From NCBI GenBank assembly GCA_016185395.1, contig JACPNR010000004.1:558001-622000 (forward strand): 64,000 nt of DNA. The letters run 5' to 3'. Below, one piece after another: positions 50,554-59,924 of the stretch. The stretch comes from Candidatus Korobacter versatilis. Lineage in GTDB: Bacteria; Acidobacteriota; Terriglobia; Terriglobales; Acidobacteriaceae. The translations under genes and the position numbers were made by a program. The stretch's first letter is position 1, and the number at the start of each line of letters is the position of its first letter. Under the pieces are notes generated by a model. That model was not told where the DNA came from and did not search any database. It was given only the letters and a program-made list of their open reading frames with translations.

Positions 50554-53500
50554 ATGTCCCGTCTGCGCACGCTCCTCGCCGCGTTCTGCGTGGTTTCCTT
50601 CCTGCTGCTCTCCACCCTTAACTTGTCTGCCCAGAAGATCACCGGTGACATCACCGGCACGGTCACGGACAGTAGTGGCGCCGCGCTGACGGGCGCCAAA
50701 GTGACGGCGGAGAACACCGGCACGACGGAAACAGCCACCGTCACCACCAACGATACCGGCTACTACCGGTTGCTGAACCTGCCGCCGGGGGTCTACAAGC
50801 TTTCGGCGACGGCGCCGGGGTTCAAGACCACGACGCGCCAGGCGCAGGTCGCCATGGCGCTCGTCACCAGCGCCGACTTCAGCATGCAGCCGGGCGGCGT
50901 GGAGCAGACGGTCAACGTGGAAGCGGCGGCGCCGCTCATCGAGACGGAAGAGAACCGTCTCAGCACGCTGATCGAGAACCGGCGCATCGAAGAGTTGCCG
51001 CTCAACGGCCGCGACTTCAACTCGCTGCTGGTCGTGGTCCCCGGCGTGCAGCGCTCCCCGGGCGGCGGCTTCCTCTCGGTGAACATCAACGGACAGCGGT
51101 CCACGGCGAACAACTACGCGGTCGACGGGATCCCGAACAACGACCGTTACTACGGCGAGTCGGCGATGAACCAGACCGCCATCCTCGGTACGGCGGCGAC
51201 GCTGGTCCCGCTCGAAGGCCTCACCGAGTTCAACGTGCAGTCGAATCCGAGCGCGGAGTACGGCGTGCGCGGCGGCTCGGTGGTGAACGTGGGCCTGAAG
51301 AGCGGCACCAACACCTTCCACGGCTCGCTGTTCTGGACGCGCCACACCGACACGCTGGATGCGCGCAACTGGTTCACCCAACCCACCGAGAACCCGAGAC
51401 TGCGGCTGAACCAGTACGGCCTGGTCGTGGGCGGTCCGATCATCAAGGACAAGACCTTCTTCTACACGTCGTATCAGCGCTTCGAACTGGCCAGCACCTT
51501 CCCGTATACCGCACCGGTACCGACACCGACTGAGATCAACGATGCGATGGCTTGCGTGGCGACCGGCGGCGGCGGCTGCCTATTGGGCACTCCGGGCCCC
51601 GGCTCCGACATGATTTTCGGCACCGCGGACGACGGGACCCCGAACAGCATCGGCACTGCCCTGCTGGGCCTGTACCCAGTGAACCCGACCGGCGAGTTAT
51701 TCATCGCTATCCCGAACACCGTGAAGGTAAACAACTTTCACGTGAAGATCGACCACATCTTCAACCAGAACCATCGCATCTCCGGCAAGTACCTGTTCGG
51801 GGACAGCGCGAACTCTTCGCCGGCGTTCGCGGGCACGCTGCCGGGTGGCGCGGGCCTGCCGCAGGACTTCTACAACTCGGTCGCTCCGAGCCGCGCGCAG
51901 TTGGCGGGCATCAACTACAGCTGGACCATTTCTCCGACGAAGATCCTGGAAAGCCGCATTGGCTGGACGCGCTTCTCGCAGATCATTGACGTGAACAATA
52001 AGATCGACCCCGCATCATTGGGCATCAATACCGGCCCGCTCGACCCGGCGGATTTCGGCGTGCCGGCGATCTATTACATGGGCTACTTCGGATATGTGGG
52101 CGGCGTGCTGGGATACCCGATCACCACGCGTCCGGACTCGAGCTACGACTGGCAGGAGCACTTCACCTGGGTGAAGGGCAAGCACACCATGAAGATGGGC
52201 GGGCAGTTCCAGAACGCTTACACCAAGAGCGTTCGTAACCGCGCCCGCACCGAGGCGGACGTTGCCTTTACCGACGATCATGTGCTCGCGCTGCAGCAGT
52301 TGCTGCTCGGTTATTGGGACGGCGCCAGCCGTTTTCAAGGCAGCACCTACCGGCGCATCCATCAGAACTCGTTTGGCGTGTATTTCCAGGACAGCTGGAA
52401 GATAAACCCGAGCTTCACGCTGGAATACGGCGTGCGCTACGACATCAGCGGCGCGCTGGGTGAAGACTTCGATAACGGCGCCAACTTCCTGCCAGACAGC
52501 CCTCTGGCCGATCCGGGCGGGTTGATCCCCGGGTTCGTCCCGCTGAGCGCGCAACCGCTCTACGCGATCGACAAGGACAACTGGGGGCCGCGCATCGCCT
52601 TCGCGTGGGACATCACCGGCAAAGGCCGTACGGTGCTGCGCGGCGGTTACAACATGAACTATGACGTGCCGAACTTCGGCACCATCCACGCTCCGCAGGT
52701 GACGGGAGCGTTTGGTCCGGGCGCGCGTCTAGGATTGTTCACGCAGATCCCGCAAGGAAACTTCGGCATCGATACCGCGAACAACCCCCAGCCCACGCCG
52801 TCCAACAACATCGTGACGTTCGGCGGGAACCCGGATTGTTTCACTTACCTCTGCGTTTCCCCGGGGGTCGATATCTACGGCGGAAGCGTGACCCCAACCG
52901 CGCCGTACACGGTGATGCAGATCGTGCCGGACTTCCAGACGCCACGGCTGCAGAACTACAACCTGTCCCTCCAGCAACAGGTCACCAAAGAATCGGCCGT
53001 CACGCTTTCCTACGTGGGCAGCCGCGCGAGCGACCTGCCGGCATGGCGAGACCTGAACGCCGCGGTGGTGGGTTCCGGCGTGAGCGGTTGCGACCGCGAC
53101 GCGAGCCGCGCGTTCGATGTGAGCTACGCGGGCACGTTGTGCCACGTGATCCAGCTCAACAACGACGGCCATTCGAACTACAACAGCTTGCAGGCGAGCT
53201 ACCAGTTGCGGAGCTGGCACCGCTTGAGCGGGCAAGTAAACTTCGTGTGGTCGCGCACGTTCGATACAGGCTCGGCCAACCGCGGGTCTTCCGCCAGCGG
53301 CGTGAGTCCGTGCCAAAACCCATACAACGTGGACTGCAACTACGCGCCGGCTGACTTTGACGTGCCCATCAATTTCAACTTCAGCCTGGTGTACGACGTG
53401 CCCACGGTCCGCGGCCTGCCCCGGTTGATCGGGGAGGGCTGGCAGTTGAACACGATCTTCGTGTCCACGACCGGCCGTCCGTTCACGCCGTTCGTGGGCT

Positions 53501-53907
53501 TCGATGAGTCAGGCCAGGGACTGAGCTACAACCGCGCCCAGTACCTGGGTGGTCCGCTGAACTACAACTATTCCAACGTCGGCCAATTCTTCGACACCAC
53601 ACAGTTCGTGGACCCGACACCGGGGACGATCGGGAATGCGGGCAGGAACATGCTGCGCGGCCCGAACTTCCGGCAGTGGGACGCTTCCATCTTCAAGAAC
53701 TTCCAGTTCTCGGAGCGTTACAAGCTGCAGTTCCGGTGGGAAGTGTTCAACGTGTTGAACCATCCCAACTTTTCCATCCGTACGGGCAACAGCAACAGCG
53801 GTTCGTTCGGCCGCTTCCGCGAGACGGCGGACGTGGCGGCGTTCAACCCGGTGCTCGGTTCGGGGGCGCAGCGCAACATGCAGTTTGGCGTGAAGTTTAT
53901 CTTCTAG
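50554..53907 (+). CDS. Oar-like TonB-dependent receptor with carboxypeptidase-regulatory domain
   Basis: 1,117-residue outer-membrane protein. A signal peptide (TLLAAFCVVSFLLLSTLNLSA) is followed by a carboxypeptidase-regulatory Ig-like domain (ITGDITGTVTDSSGAALTGA, YYRLLNLPPGVYKLSATAPG), a plug domain (RRIEELPLNGRDFNSLLVVVPGV, SINGQR-like VNINGQRSTANNYAVDG) and a long beta-barrel that ends in an aromatic residue (MQFGVKFIF). This layout is the hallmark of the very numerous Acidobacteriota receptors; the ligand, often a glycan or peptide, is unknown. I use the ATG at 50554 rather than the TTG before it. A terminator follows at 53946. Confidence 0.92.
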   Translation: MSRLRTLLAAFCVVSFLLLSTLNLSAQKITGDITGTVTDSSGAALTGAKVTAENTGTTETATVTTNDTGYYRLLNLPPGVYKLSATAPGFKTTTRQAQVAMALVTSADFSMQPGGVEQTVNVEAAAPLIETEENRLSTLIENRRIEELPLNGRDFNSLLVVVPGVQRSPGGGFLSVNINGQRSTANNYAVDGIPNNDRYYGESAMNQTAILGTAATLVPLEGLTEFNVQSNPSAEYGVRGGSVVNVGLKSGTNTFHGSLFWTRHTDTLDARNWFTQPTENPRLRLNQYGLVVGGPIIKDKTFFYTSYQRFELASTFPYTAPVPTPTEINDAMACVATGGGGCLLGTPGPGSDMIFGTADDGTPNSIGTALLGLYPVNPTGELFIAIPNTVKVNNFHVKIDHIFNQNHRISGKYLFGDSANSSPAFAGTLPGGAGLPQDFYNSVAPSRAQLAGINYSWTISPTKILESRIGWTRFSQIIDVNNKIDPASLGINTGPLDPADFGVPAIYYMGYFGYVGGVLGYPITTRPDSSYDWQEHFTWVKGKHTMKMGGQFQNAYTKSVRNRARTEADVAFTDDHVLALQQLLLGYWDGASRFQGSTYRRIHQNSFGVYFQDSWKINPSFTLEYGVRYDISGALGEDFDNGANFLPDSPLADPGGLIPGFVPLSAQPLYAIDKDNWGPRIAFAWDITGKGRTVLRGGYNMNYDVPNFGTIHAPQVTGAFGPGARLGLFTQIPQGNFGIDTANNPQPTPSNNIVTFGGNPDCFTYLCVSPGVDIYGGSVTPTAPYTVMQIVPDFQTPRLQNYNLSLQQQVTKESAVTLSYVGSRASDLPAWRDLNAAVVGSGVSGCDRDASRAFDVSYAGTLCHVIQLNNDGHSNYNSLQASYQLRSWHRLSGQVNFVWSRTFDTGSANRGSSASGVSPCQNPYNVDCNYAPADFDVPINFNFSLVYDVPTVRGLPRLIGEGWQLNTIFVSTTGRPFTPFVGFDESGQGLSYNRAQYLGGPLNYNYSNVGQFFDTTQFVDPTPGTIGNAGRNMLRGPNFRQWDASIFKNFQFSERYKLQFRWEVFNVLNHPNFSIRTGNSNSGSFGRFRETADVAAFNPVLGSGAQRNMQFGVKFIF

Positions 53908-53945
53908 CCTGCTGCTGCACTGCGACTTAGGGCCTCGACTTAGAG

Positions 53946-53976
53946 GGGAGTCTGCCGCATGGTAGACTCCCTTTTT
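53946..53976 (+). terminator. intrinsic terminator directly before a start codon
   Basis: gggagtct, a 10-base loop, agactccc and ttttt. It ends one base before the ATG of the sulfatase-like gene, so that gene's start lies in the terminator's tail and its own promoter must overlap it or read-through must occur. Confidence 0.85.
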
Positions 53977-53977
53977 C

Positions 53978-55966
53978 ATGCTCGCTCGCCTGCGCATCCT
54001 CTGCCTGTTGGTGATCAGTTCGGCGCTGGCAACGGCGGCCGCGGGCCCTCCCAACATCATCCTGATCACGCTCGACACCACGCGGGCCGACCGCATGGGC
54101 TTCCTCGGTTCCACGCGCGGGCTCACGCCGAACCTGGACGCGCTCGCCAGGCAGAGCGTGGTGTTCGAGCACGCGTACTCGCAGGCGCCGCTGACGACGG
54201 CGTCGCACGCGACCATCCTCACGGGGACGTATCCGCAATACCACGGCGTGAACGATTTTGGCGTGCCGCTGCGCGCGGACGTTCCTTCCCTGCCCGACCT
54301 GCTGCACCAGCGCGGCTACCGGACGGCGGCGTTCGTGGGCTCGATCATCCTCGATCCGAAAAGCGGGTTCGCGCCGGGGTTCGAGCGCGGCTTCGACGTC
54401 TACGACGCGGGCTACCGGATACGGCGCGGCACCGAGGACCGCTACACCACGATGGAGCGGCGCGCCGACGAGGTGGCGGCGCGGGCCATTGCGTGGCTGA
54501 ATAAAACCAGCGGGAAGCAGGCCGGGAAGCCTGCGCCCCGGCCCTTCTTTCTTTGGGTGCACCTCTACGACCCGCACGACCCATACGAGGCGCCGGCGCC
54601 CTATGGGCCGCGTTACAAGGCCGAGCCCTACGATGGCGAGCTTGCATACACCGACGCAGCCGTTGGCCGCCTGCTCAACGCGCTGCGCGCCCGCGGCCTA
54701 TACGAAGGCGCGGCGGTGGCGGTGATGGCCGACCATGGCGAGGCGCTGGGACAACATGGCGAGAACACGCACGGCATCTTCCTTTATGACGAAACCATCC
54801 GCGTGCCGCTGCTGATCAAGCCGCCGGCGGGAAAGGCGCGGGTCGCGCCCAGCCGGGTGAGCGAAGCGGCAAGCCTGGTGGACGTAGCGCCGACTCTGCT
54901 GCAACTCGCCGGCATTGTCGCACCCAGAACCATGCAGGGCGCCCCTCTTCCGGCAGCGCTTCCGAAGCGTGCGGGGCCGGGGCCGCTCACCGTGGAAGAG
55001 CGTCCTTATGCGGAGACGGATTATCCGCGGCGCGCGTTTGGATGGAGTCCGCTGCGCGCGATCCGCTCGGGAAAATACTTGTTCGTGCTGGCGCCAGAGC
55101 GCGAGCTCTACGACCTGGCGAAGGACCCGGGCGCGACGAACAATTTAGCGGCGAGTTCGAGTGCCGTAGCGGACACGCTCGCAAACGGGATGAGCGTTTT
55201 TCGCGCGTCGACGAGCGGTGGCGACGCCGCGAAGGCGGCGCTCACGCCGGAGCAGACGGCGAACCTGGGCGCGCTCGGATACGTAGCAGGCAGCTCCCCG
55301 AGCGGCGGTAACGAAGCCGCCAGCGGCATCGATCCCAAGAAGAAGATAGGCGTGGTGAACCTGCTGCACGATGCGCTGCTCGACGTGGAAGGCGGAAGGT
55401 ACGAAGAGGCCATTCCGCGGCTCGAGAAGGTGCTGGCCGGCGATCCGCAGATGTTCATTGCCAACATGCAGATGGGGACAGCATGGGCGCGCAAGAAGCA
55501 GCCCGCGAACGCCGCCACGTGGTTCCAGAAAGCGGTGACGCTGCAGCCGGAGAACGCGATGGCGCAGTACGAGCTGGGGCTGGCGCTGTTCGCGACGGGA
55601 GAGTGGAAGGAAGCGGCAACGCATTTCGAAGCCGCGGTGGAACGCAGCCCGAAGTGGCCGGACGCGCAGTATTCACTCGGTTCGGTGTATGCGCGCATCG
55701 ACCGCGTGCCGGAGGCGAAGGAACACCTGCTGGCGGCGCTCGCGCTCAACCCGGAGCTATTCCCTGCCAACCTGCTCTACGGGCGCATCCTCACGCTGCA
55801 GCGGCAGCCGGGGGCGGGCCTTCCCTACCTGGAGAAGGCAGTCGCGTCGCAGGCCGATTCTGCCGAGGCGCACGCTTTCCTGGCGGACGCTCTCCTGGCC
55901 GCGGGCCGGAAGGCGGAGGCGCTGCGCGAGTACAACGCGGCGAAGCGCCTGATGCCGCAGCGTTAG
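53978..55966 (+). CDS. sulfatase-like alkaline-phosphatase-superfamily hydrolase fused to TPR repeats
   Basis: 662-residue exported protein. A signal peptide (RILCLLVISSALATAAA) precedes a sulfatase-type domain: NIILITLDTTRADRMGFLG with the first metal Asp, AYSQAPLTTASHATILTGTYP at the nucleophile, and VAVMADHGEALGQHGENTHG with metal His/Asp. The usual Cys/Ser-x-Pro-x-Arg formylglycine motif is replaced by TTASH, so a classical formylglycine sulfatase is unlikely; Thr may be the nucleophile, as in phosphotransferases of the superfamily. From about residue 465 TPR units follow (ANAATWFQKAVTLQPENAMAQYELGLALF). A sulfate/phosphate ester or phosphodiester substrate is possible. The start follows a terminator immediately. 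Confidence 0.8.
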   Translation: MLARLRILCLLVISSALATAAAGPPNIILITLDTTRADRMGFLGSTRGLTPNLDALARQSVVFEHAYSQAPLTTASHATILTGTYPQYHGVNDFGVPLRADVPSLPDLLHQRGYRTAAFVGSIILDPKSGFAPGFERGFDVYDAGYRIRRGTEDRYTTMERRADEVAARAIAWLNKTSGKQAGKPAPRPFFLWVHLYDPHDPYEAPAPYGPRYKAEPYDGELAYTDAAVGRLLNALRARGLYEGAAVAVMADHGEALGQHGENTHGIFLYDETIRVPLLIKPPAGKARVAPSRVSEAASLVDVAPTLLQLAGIVAPRTMQGAPLPAALPKRAGPGPLTVEERPYAETDYPRRAFGWSPLRAIRSGKYLFVLAPERELYDLAKDPGATNNLAASSSAVADTLANGMSVFRASTSGGDAAKAALTPEQTANLGALGYVAGSSPSGGNEAASGIDPKKKIGVVNLLHDALLDVEGGRYEEAIPRLEKVLAGDPQMFIANMQMGTAWARKKQPANAATWFQKAVTLQPENAMAQYELGLALFATGEWKEAATHFEAAVERSPKWPDAQYSLGSVYARIDRVPEAKEHLLAALALNPELFPANLLYGRILTLQRQPGAGLPYLEKAVASQADSAEAHAFLADALLAAGRKAEALREYNAAKRLMPQR

Positions 55967-57520
55967 CTACTGCTTCGCCGCATGACGCAAGACTTTTCCC
56001 GGCAGCGCGCCGGTGATCTTGCCATCGCGCACCACCCATTGTCCGCTGACCATGACCGCGGGTATGCCGAGCGGAGGCGCGTCCCATTTTTCGAGGGTGG
56101 ACTGATCGAGGATGGTCGCGGGATCGAAGAGCACGAGGTCGGCGACGTAGCCGGGCGCGACCTTGCCGCGGTCCGCGAGGCCGAGGTGCTGCGCCGGCAT
56201 CGACGTCATCTTGCGGATGGCCTCTTGCATCGAGAGCAGCTTGAGGTCGCGCGCGTAGCGGCCGAGGATGCGCGGGAACGAGCCGGCGCTGCGCGGGTGC
56301 TGCATGGTGAGCCCGCCATCGGTGCAATACATGATGTTGGGATCAGCGATGAACCAGCGCAGGTCGTCTTCGCTCATCGATTCCACGATGACGTCTTCTT
56401 CGGGCTCCTTGCCGTCGGCCTGTGGCATGGTCGCCTTCACGATGCGCATGTACGCCTCGACGGGCGTCATGTGCCAGGCTTTGGCGATCTGCGCGAGGTC
56501 CTTGCCGTTCATCGCCGGCTGGGGCCCGTAATGCACGACGTGAATGCGGTCGGCGCCGCCGTTCTCGGCGATCACCTTCGCGACCTTCTTGGGATTGAAA
56601 TAATCCCGATCGAGCATGATGACGCGAATGTCGGAGTGCCAGAAGGTGTAGGGATAAACGTCTGCCGTGAGGCGGATGTGGCCGCGCCCAGCCGCGGCAA
56701 ACAGCAGCGGCATGCGTTTTGCGGCGAGATGCCACACCGGCGTGGTGCCGAGCTTGATGTGGGTGATCTCGACGGGCAGCCCGCCGCGGCGACCGATCTC
56801 GAGGACCTCGTCGAAGGACTTGAAGACCTCATTGCCTTCATCGCGCACATGGCTAATGTAGAACCCGCCATAGGCAGCGGCGACCTTGGAAAGCTCGACC
56901 ACTTCATCCGTGGTGGAGAAATGGGCGGGATCGTATTCCAGCCCGGTGGAGAGGCCGAACGCTCCGGCCTTCATGTCCGCCGTGAGCAGCGCGCGCATGC
57001 GCCCGAGTTCGGCGGCGGTGGATGGACGCAGCAGGTCTTGTCCTTTGCCCATGACCTGCTCGCGCAAGGTGCCTTGGCCGGACATGCTGGCAAAGTTCAT
57101 CGCGGCAGGCTCGCGGTCGAGGTGGGCGAGGAAATCGGCAAGCGGGAATTCCGACCCGCCATCCTGTCCGATGAGTGCGGTGGTGATCCCCTGCCGGACC
57201 ATGACGCCGGCGGTGCGCTGCTTGAAGATGCCATCGCCGGCGTGGCTGTGCATGTCGATGAAGCCGGGAGCGAGGGCGAGTCCGTGCTCGTCGATGACGG
57301 TTTCGCCGGCGAGCGGCGCTAGGCCGGCGCCGACGGCGGCGATGCGGTCGCCAGCGATGCGGACGTCGCCACGCACGGGCGCCGAACCGGCACCATCGAA
57401 GATCAGGACGTTGCGCAGCAGCGTGCCGGGCGTTGTCGGCGAAGTCTGCGTGGGCGACATCTGCGCAGACACGTCGACCGCGAGCAACAGCAGCGCGAAG
57501 AGAAAGCTTACGCGGCGCAC
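55967..57520 (-). CDS. exported amidohydrolase, N-acyl-D-amino-acid deacylase-like
   Basis: 517-residue exported enzyme of the D-aminoacylase/amidohydrolase branch. A signal peptide (RRVSFLFALLLLAVDVSA) comes first; PGFIDMHSHAGDG carries the HxH metal pair near residue 80, VEITHIKLGT another ligand, HIRLTADVYPYTFWHS and YCTDGGLTMQHPRS follow, and the C-terminus has KVAPGYVADLVLFDPATI. N-acyl-D-amino acids or dipeptide-like substrates are likely. I choose the GTG at 57520, one base after the stop of the upstream M28 peptidase, because the signal peptide begins there; the frame is open to 57559. It is probably co-transcribed with the peptidase. Confidence 0.85.
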   Translation of the reverse strand: MRRVSFLFALLLLAVDVSAQMSPTQTSPTTPGTLLRNVLIFDGAGSAPVRGDVRIAGDRIAAVGAGLAPLAGETVIDEHGLALAPGFIDMHSHAGDGIFKQRTAGVMVRQGITTALIGQDGGSEFPLADFLAHLDREPAAMNFASMSGQGTLREQVMGKGQDLLRPSTAAELGRMRALLTADMKAGAFGLSTGLEYDPAHFSTTDEVVELSKVAAAYGGFYISHVRDEGNEVFKSFDEVLEIGRRGGLPVEITHIKLGTTPVWHLAAKRMPLLFAAAGRGHIRLTADVYPYTFWHSDIRVIMLDRDYFNPKKVAKVIAENGGADRIHVVHYGPQPAMNGKDLAQIAKAWHMTPVEAYMRIVKATMPQADGKEPEEDVIVESMSEDDLRWFIADPNIMYCTDGGLTMQHPRSAGSFPRILGRYARDLKLLSMQEAIRKMTSMPAQHLGLADRGKVAPGYVADLVLFDPATILDQSTLEKWDAPPLGIPAVMVSGQWVVRDGKITGALPGKVLRHAAKQ

Positions 57521-57521
57521 G

Positions 57522-59804
57522 CTACTGCGCCGCCTTTTCAAGGATGGCGGACGCGGCATCGATGGCAGCGGCGGAATCTCGCAGCGTTTGCGCCACGCGC
57601 GGGATGGCGGCCTCGGCCTGCTTGTACTTGCGCTCCTCGAGCGGTTCGCGGATGGCGGCCAGTGTCTTCACACCATAGCCGGTGTAAACGCCGGGCGTGT
57701 AGATCTGGTGTTTGTACCAGGCGCGTCCGGGGAGTCCTTCGGGCACGATGAGCGCGCGCTCGGTGAGGATGAGCTTGGCGTTGAGTTCACGCGCAACGTC
57801 CGGAGAGAGGACGAGGTCGCCGTTCTTCTCCGCTTTCTGCATGGCCTTGCGATACCGCTCGGCGCTGGCGGTAAGGGTTTCGAGCCCGTTCTGCAAGGGA
57901 GCGAAGTTGAGGAAGGGCGGCCGCTCGAGAGTTGGGGGCGGAAGGGTTGGGTTCTTCGGATCGCTCATCGCGGTGTAGACGCCCTCCTCGAGCCGCTTAT
58001 TGCGCTCTTCGGCTTCCTCCTGCTTGTCCTTCAACAGCTTCTGCAGTTCGTCCACGTACTTCTTCACTGTGTCGGCGAAGTTGGTGAACTCGTACGGCAG
58101 GACCTCGGAGTCGGCGAGCCGCATGACGGCAGTGCCGATGGTCTGCGAGAGCGCGCGGCCGTAGGCGAAGTCAGTGTCCGAGTAGTGCGTGAACCAGTAG
58201 AAGTCGTCGTAGATGGAGTGGTACACGCCGGCGTCATCCTCGCCGCCGTATTCGATGGCGAGCGACGAGACGCCGAGGTGGTCGAGGAAGGGCGAGTAGT
58301 CGGAACCGTCGCCGAGCGCCTCGATGCGCAGGTCTTCGCGGTTGCGGATCTCCTTGCGATCGTCGGCGGACTTGGCGTCGTCAATGCGCCACATCTGGTC
58401 GCGCTTCCACACGGAGATCTTCTTTTCGGGGTCCTGGATGTCTTTCTCGATAGCGTTGGCGAAGTTCTCCAGGCTATGCGAGCCGCCGATGTAGATGAAG
58501 CCGCGTCCGTTGGAATCGCTGTTGATGTAGACGACGGCGTGCTGGCGCAGTTCTTCGGCGTGCGTCTCGACCCATTCGGTGGAGCCGAGCAGGCCGGGTT
58601 CCTCGCCATCCCACGCGGCGTAGAGGATGGTGCGCTTCGGGCGCCAGCCCTGCTTGTAGAGTTCACCGAGAGCGCGCGCTTCCTCCAGCAACGCGACCTG
58701 GCCGGAGATGGGGTCGTCGGCGCCGTTCACCCACGCGTCATGGTGATTGCCGCGCAGGATCCATTCATCGGGATATTCGGAACCTGGCAGCTTGGCGATG
58801 ACGTCGTAGAGCGGCTTGGTGTCCCAATTGAACAGCGCTTTGAGGTGCACCTTCGCGGCGCCGGGACCGATGTGATAGGTGATGGGCAACGCGCCGCGCC
58901 ATTCCTTGGGTGCCACGCGTCCGGTGATGGCGGCGAGCAAAGGCTGCGCGTCGGCATAGGAGATGGGCAGCACTGGGATCTTGACGATGGTCGGCGCGCC
59001 TTTGAGGGCGATGCGCTTCGCGCCGGGCACCGAGCCGATGCCGGGAGTGAGCGGGTCGCCGGGATACTGCGTGTCCGTCACGGCGCCGCGCTGCACGCCT
59101 TGGCTAGGGCGGAGTCCGCCCTTGGGGAAAACGTCGCCGACGTTGTAGCCATCCTGCTGCGGGTCGGAATAGAGGATGCAGCCAATGGCGCCGTGCTCGT
59201 ACGCGACCTTGGGCTTGATGCCGCGCCAGGCGTGGCCGTAACGCGCGATGACGATGGCGCCTTTGACCGATATGCCCATGCGGTCGAGCGTCTCGTAGTC
59301 CTCGCGCAGTCCGAAGTTCACGTAGATGAGCGGCGCGGTGACGTCGCCGTCTCCGGAGTACGCGTTGTACGTGGGAAGCTGGAGCGCTTGCTGGCCGGAT
59401 GTGGTATCGCCGGCGACGGGCGCCTCTTGCAACTTGGCTACGAACTTTGTCGGCGCCACGAGTTCCAGTAGGCGTTCTTTCGGTGTCGGGAACAGGACGT
59501 CGAAGGTCTCGATGTGCGCGTCCCATCCCCATTCCTTGAAGCGCGCGAGCATCCACTCGGCGTTGTCCTTGTCGTAGGGGGAGCCGACGTGGTGTGGTTG
59601 CGCGGTCAGGCGCTGCATGTAGGCGCGCAGGTTCGCAGGCTCGGGCAGCGCGCGGAACTTCTCTTCCCATTCGCGCTGCTTGGCAGATGCTGCGATCGAA
59701 TACCCGGCGAGCCGGGCCTGGGGGGCGGAGGAAGTCTGGCCGGGCGCGGCTCCGAGCGAGACGAGACAAAGCAGGACGACGAGGATGATGCCGAGCTTCC
59801 GCAT
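57522..59804 (-). CDS. exported M28 peptidase, glutamate carboxypeptidase II-like
   Basis: 760-residue zinc exopeptidase of the GCPII/transferrin-receptor branch. A signal peptide (LGIILVVLLCLVSLGAA) is followed by a PA domain (ISVKGAIVIARYGHAWRG, GAIGCILYSDPQQDGYNVGD), the M28 domain with metal ligands in LRGNHHDAWVNGADDPISG, AAWDGEEPGLLGSTEW, YINSDSNGRGF and YHSIYDDF, and a C-terminal helical dimerization domain (KKYVDELQKLLKDKQEEAEER). It would remove C-terminal acidic residues from small peptides in the periplasm. A paralogue lies at 61316. It begins at the ATG at 59804 and diverges from the aminotransferase gene. Confidence 0.92.
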   Translation of the reverse strand: MRKLGIILVVLLCLVSLGAAPGQTSSAPQARLAGYSIAASAKQREWEEKFRALPEPANLRAYMQRLTAQPHHVGSPYDKDNAEWMLARFKEWGWDAHIETFDVLFPTPKERLLELVAPTKFVAKLQEAPVAGDTTSGQQALQLPTYNAYSGDGDVTAPLIYVNFGLREDYETLDRMGISVKGAIVIARYGHAWRGIKPKVAYEHGAIGCILYSDPQQDGYNVGDVFPKGGLRPSQGVQRGAVTDTQYPGDPLTPGIGSVPGAKRIALKGAPTIVKIPVLPISYADAQPLLAAITGRVAPKEWRGALPITYHIGPGAAKVHLKALFNWDTKPLYDVIAKLPGSEYPDEWILRGNHHDAWVNGADDPISGQVALLEEARALGELYKQGWRPKRTILYAAWDGEEPGLLGSTEWVETHAEELRQHAVVYINSDSNGRGFIYIGGSHSLENFANAIEKDIQDPEKKISVWKRDQMWRIDDAKSADDRKEIRNREDLRIEALGDGSDYSPFLDHLGVSSLAIEYGGEDDAGVYHSIYDDFYWFTHYSDTDFAYGRALSQTIGTAVMRLADSEVLPYEFTNFADTVKKYVDELQKLLKDKQEEAEERNKRLEEGVYTAMSDPKNPTLPPPTLERPPFLNFAPLQNGLETLTASAERYRKAMQKAEKNGDLVLSPDVARELNAKLILTERALIVPEGLPGRAWYKHQIYTPGVYTGYGVKTLAAIREPLEERKYKQAEAAIPRVAQTLRDSAAAIDAASAILEKAAQ

Positions 59805-59885
59805 GGGGGACTCCAGTCCGATGAGACGGCAGTGGATGCAGCCCGCGGATTATAGCCGCGGTGTTGTGCTTTGACACGTCGCGCT

Positions 59886-59915
59886 TTGACAGCCGGCGGC
59901 GCGGCACAGGATAAT
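59886..59915 (+). promoter_or_regulatory. promoter of the aminotransferase gene
   Basis: TTGACA (59886-59891), 18 bp, GATAAT (59910-59915). The ATG follows 9 bp after the -10 box, so the transcript would be nearly leaderless. A second TTGACA lies at 59871. Confidence 0.6.
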
Positions 59916-59924
59916 TCCGTCCCC

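Noticed and set aside
56886..59471. 861-codon plus-strand open frame opposite the M28 peptidase and amidohydrolase
   Set aside because: Low-complexity Val/Gly/Asp/Arg-rich translation without motifs; both minus-strand genes are clear.
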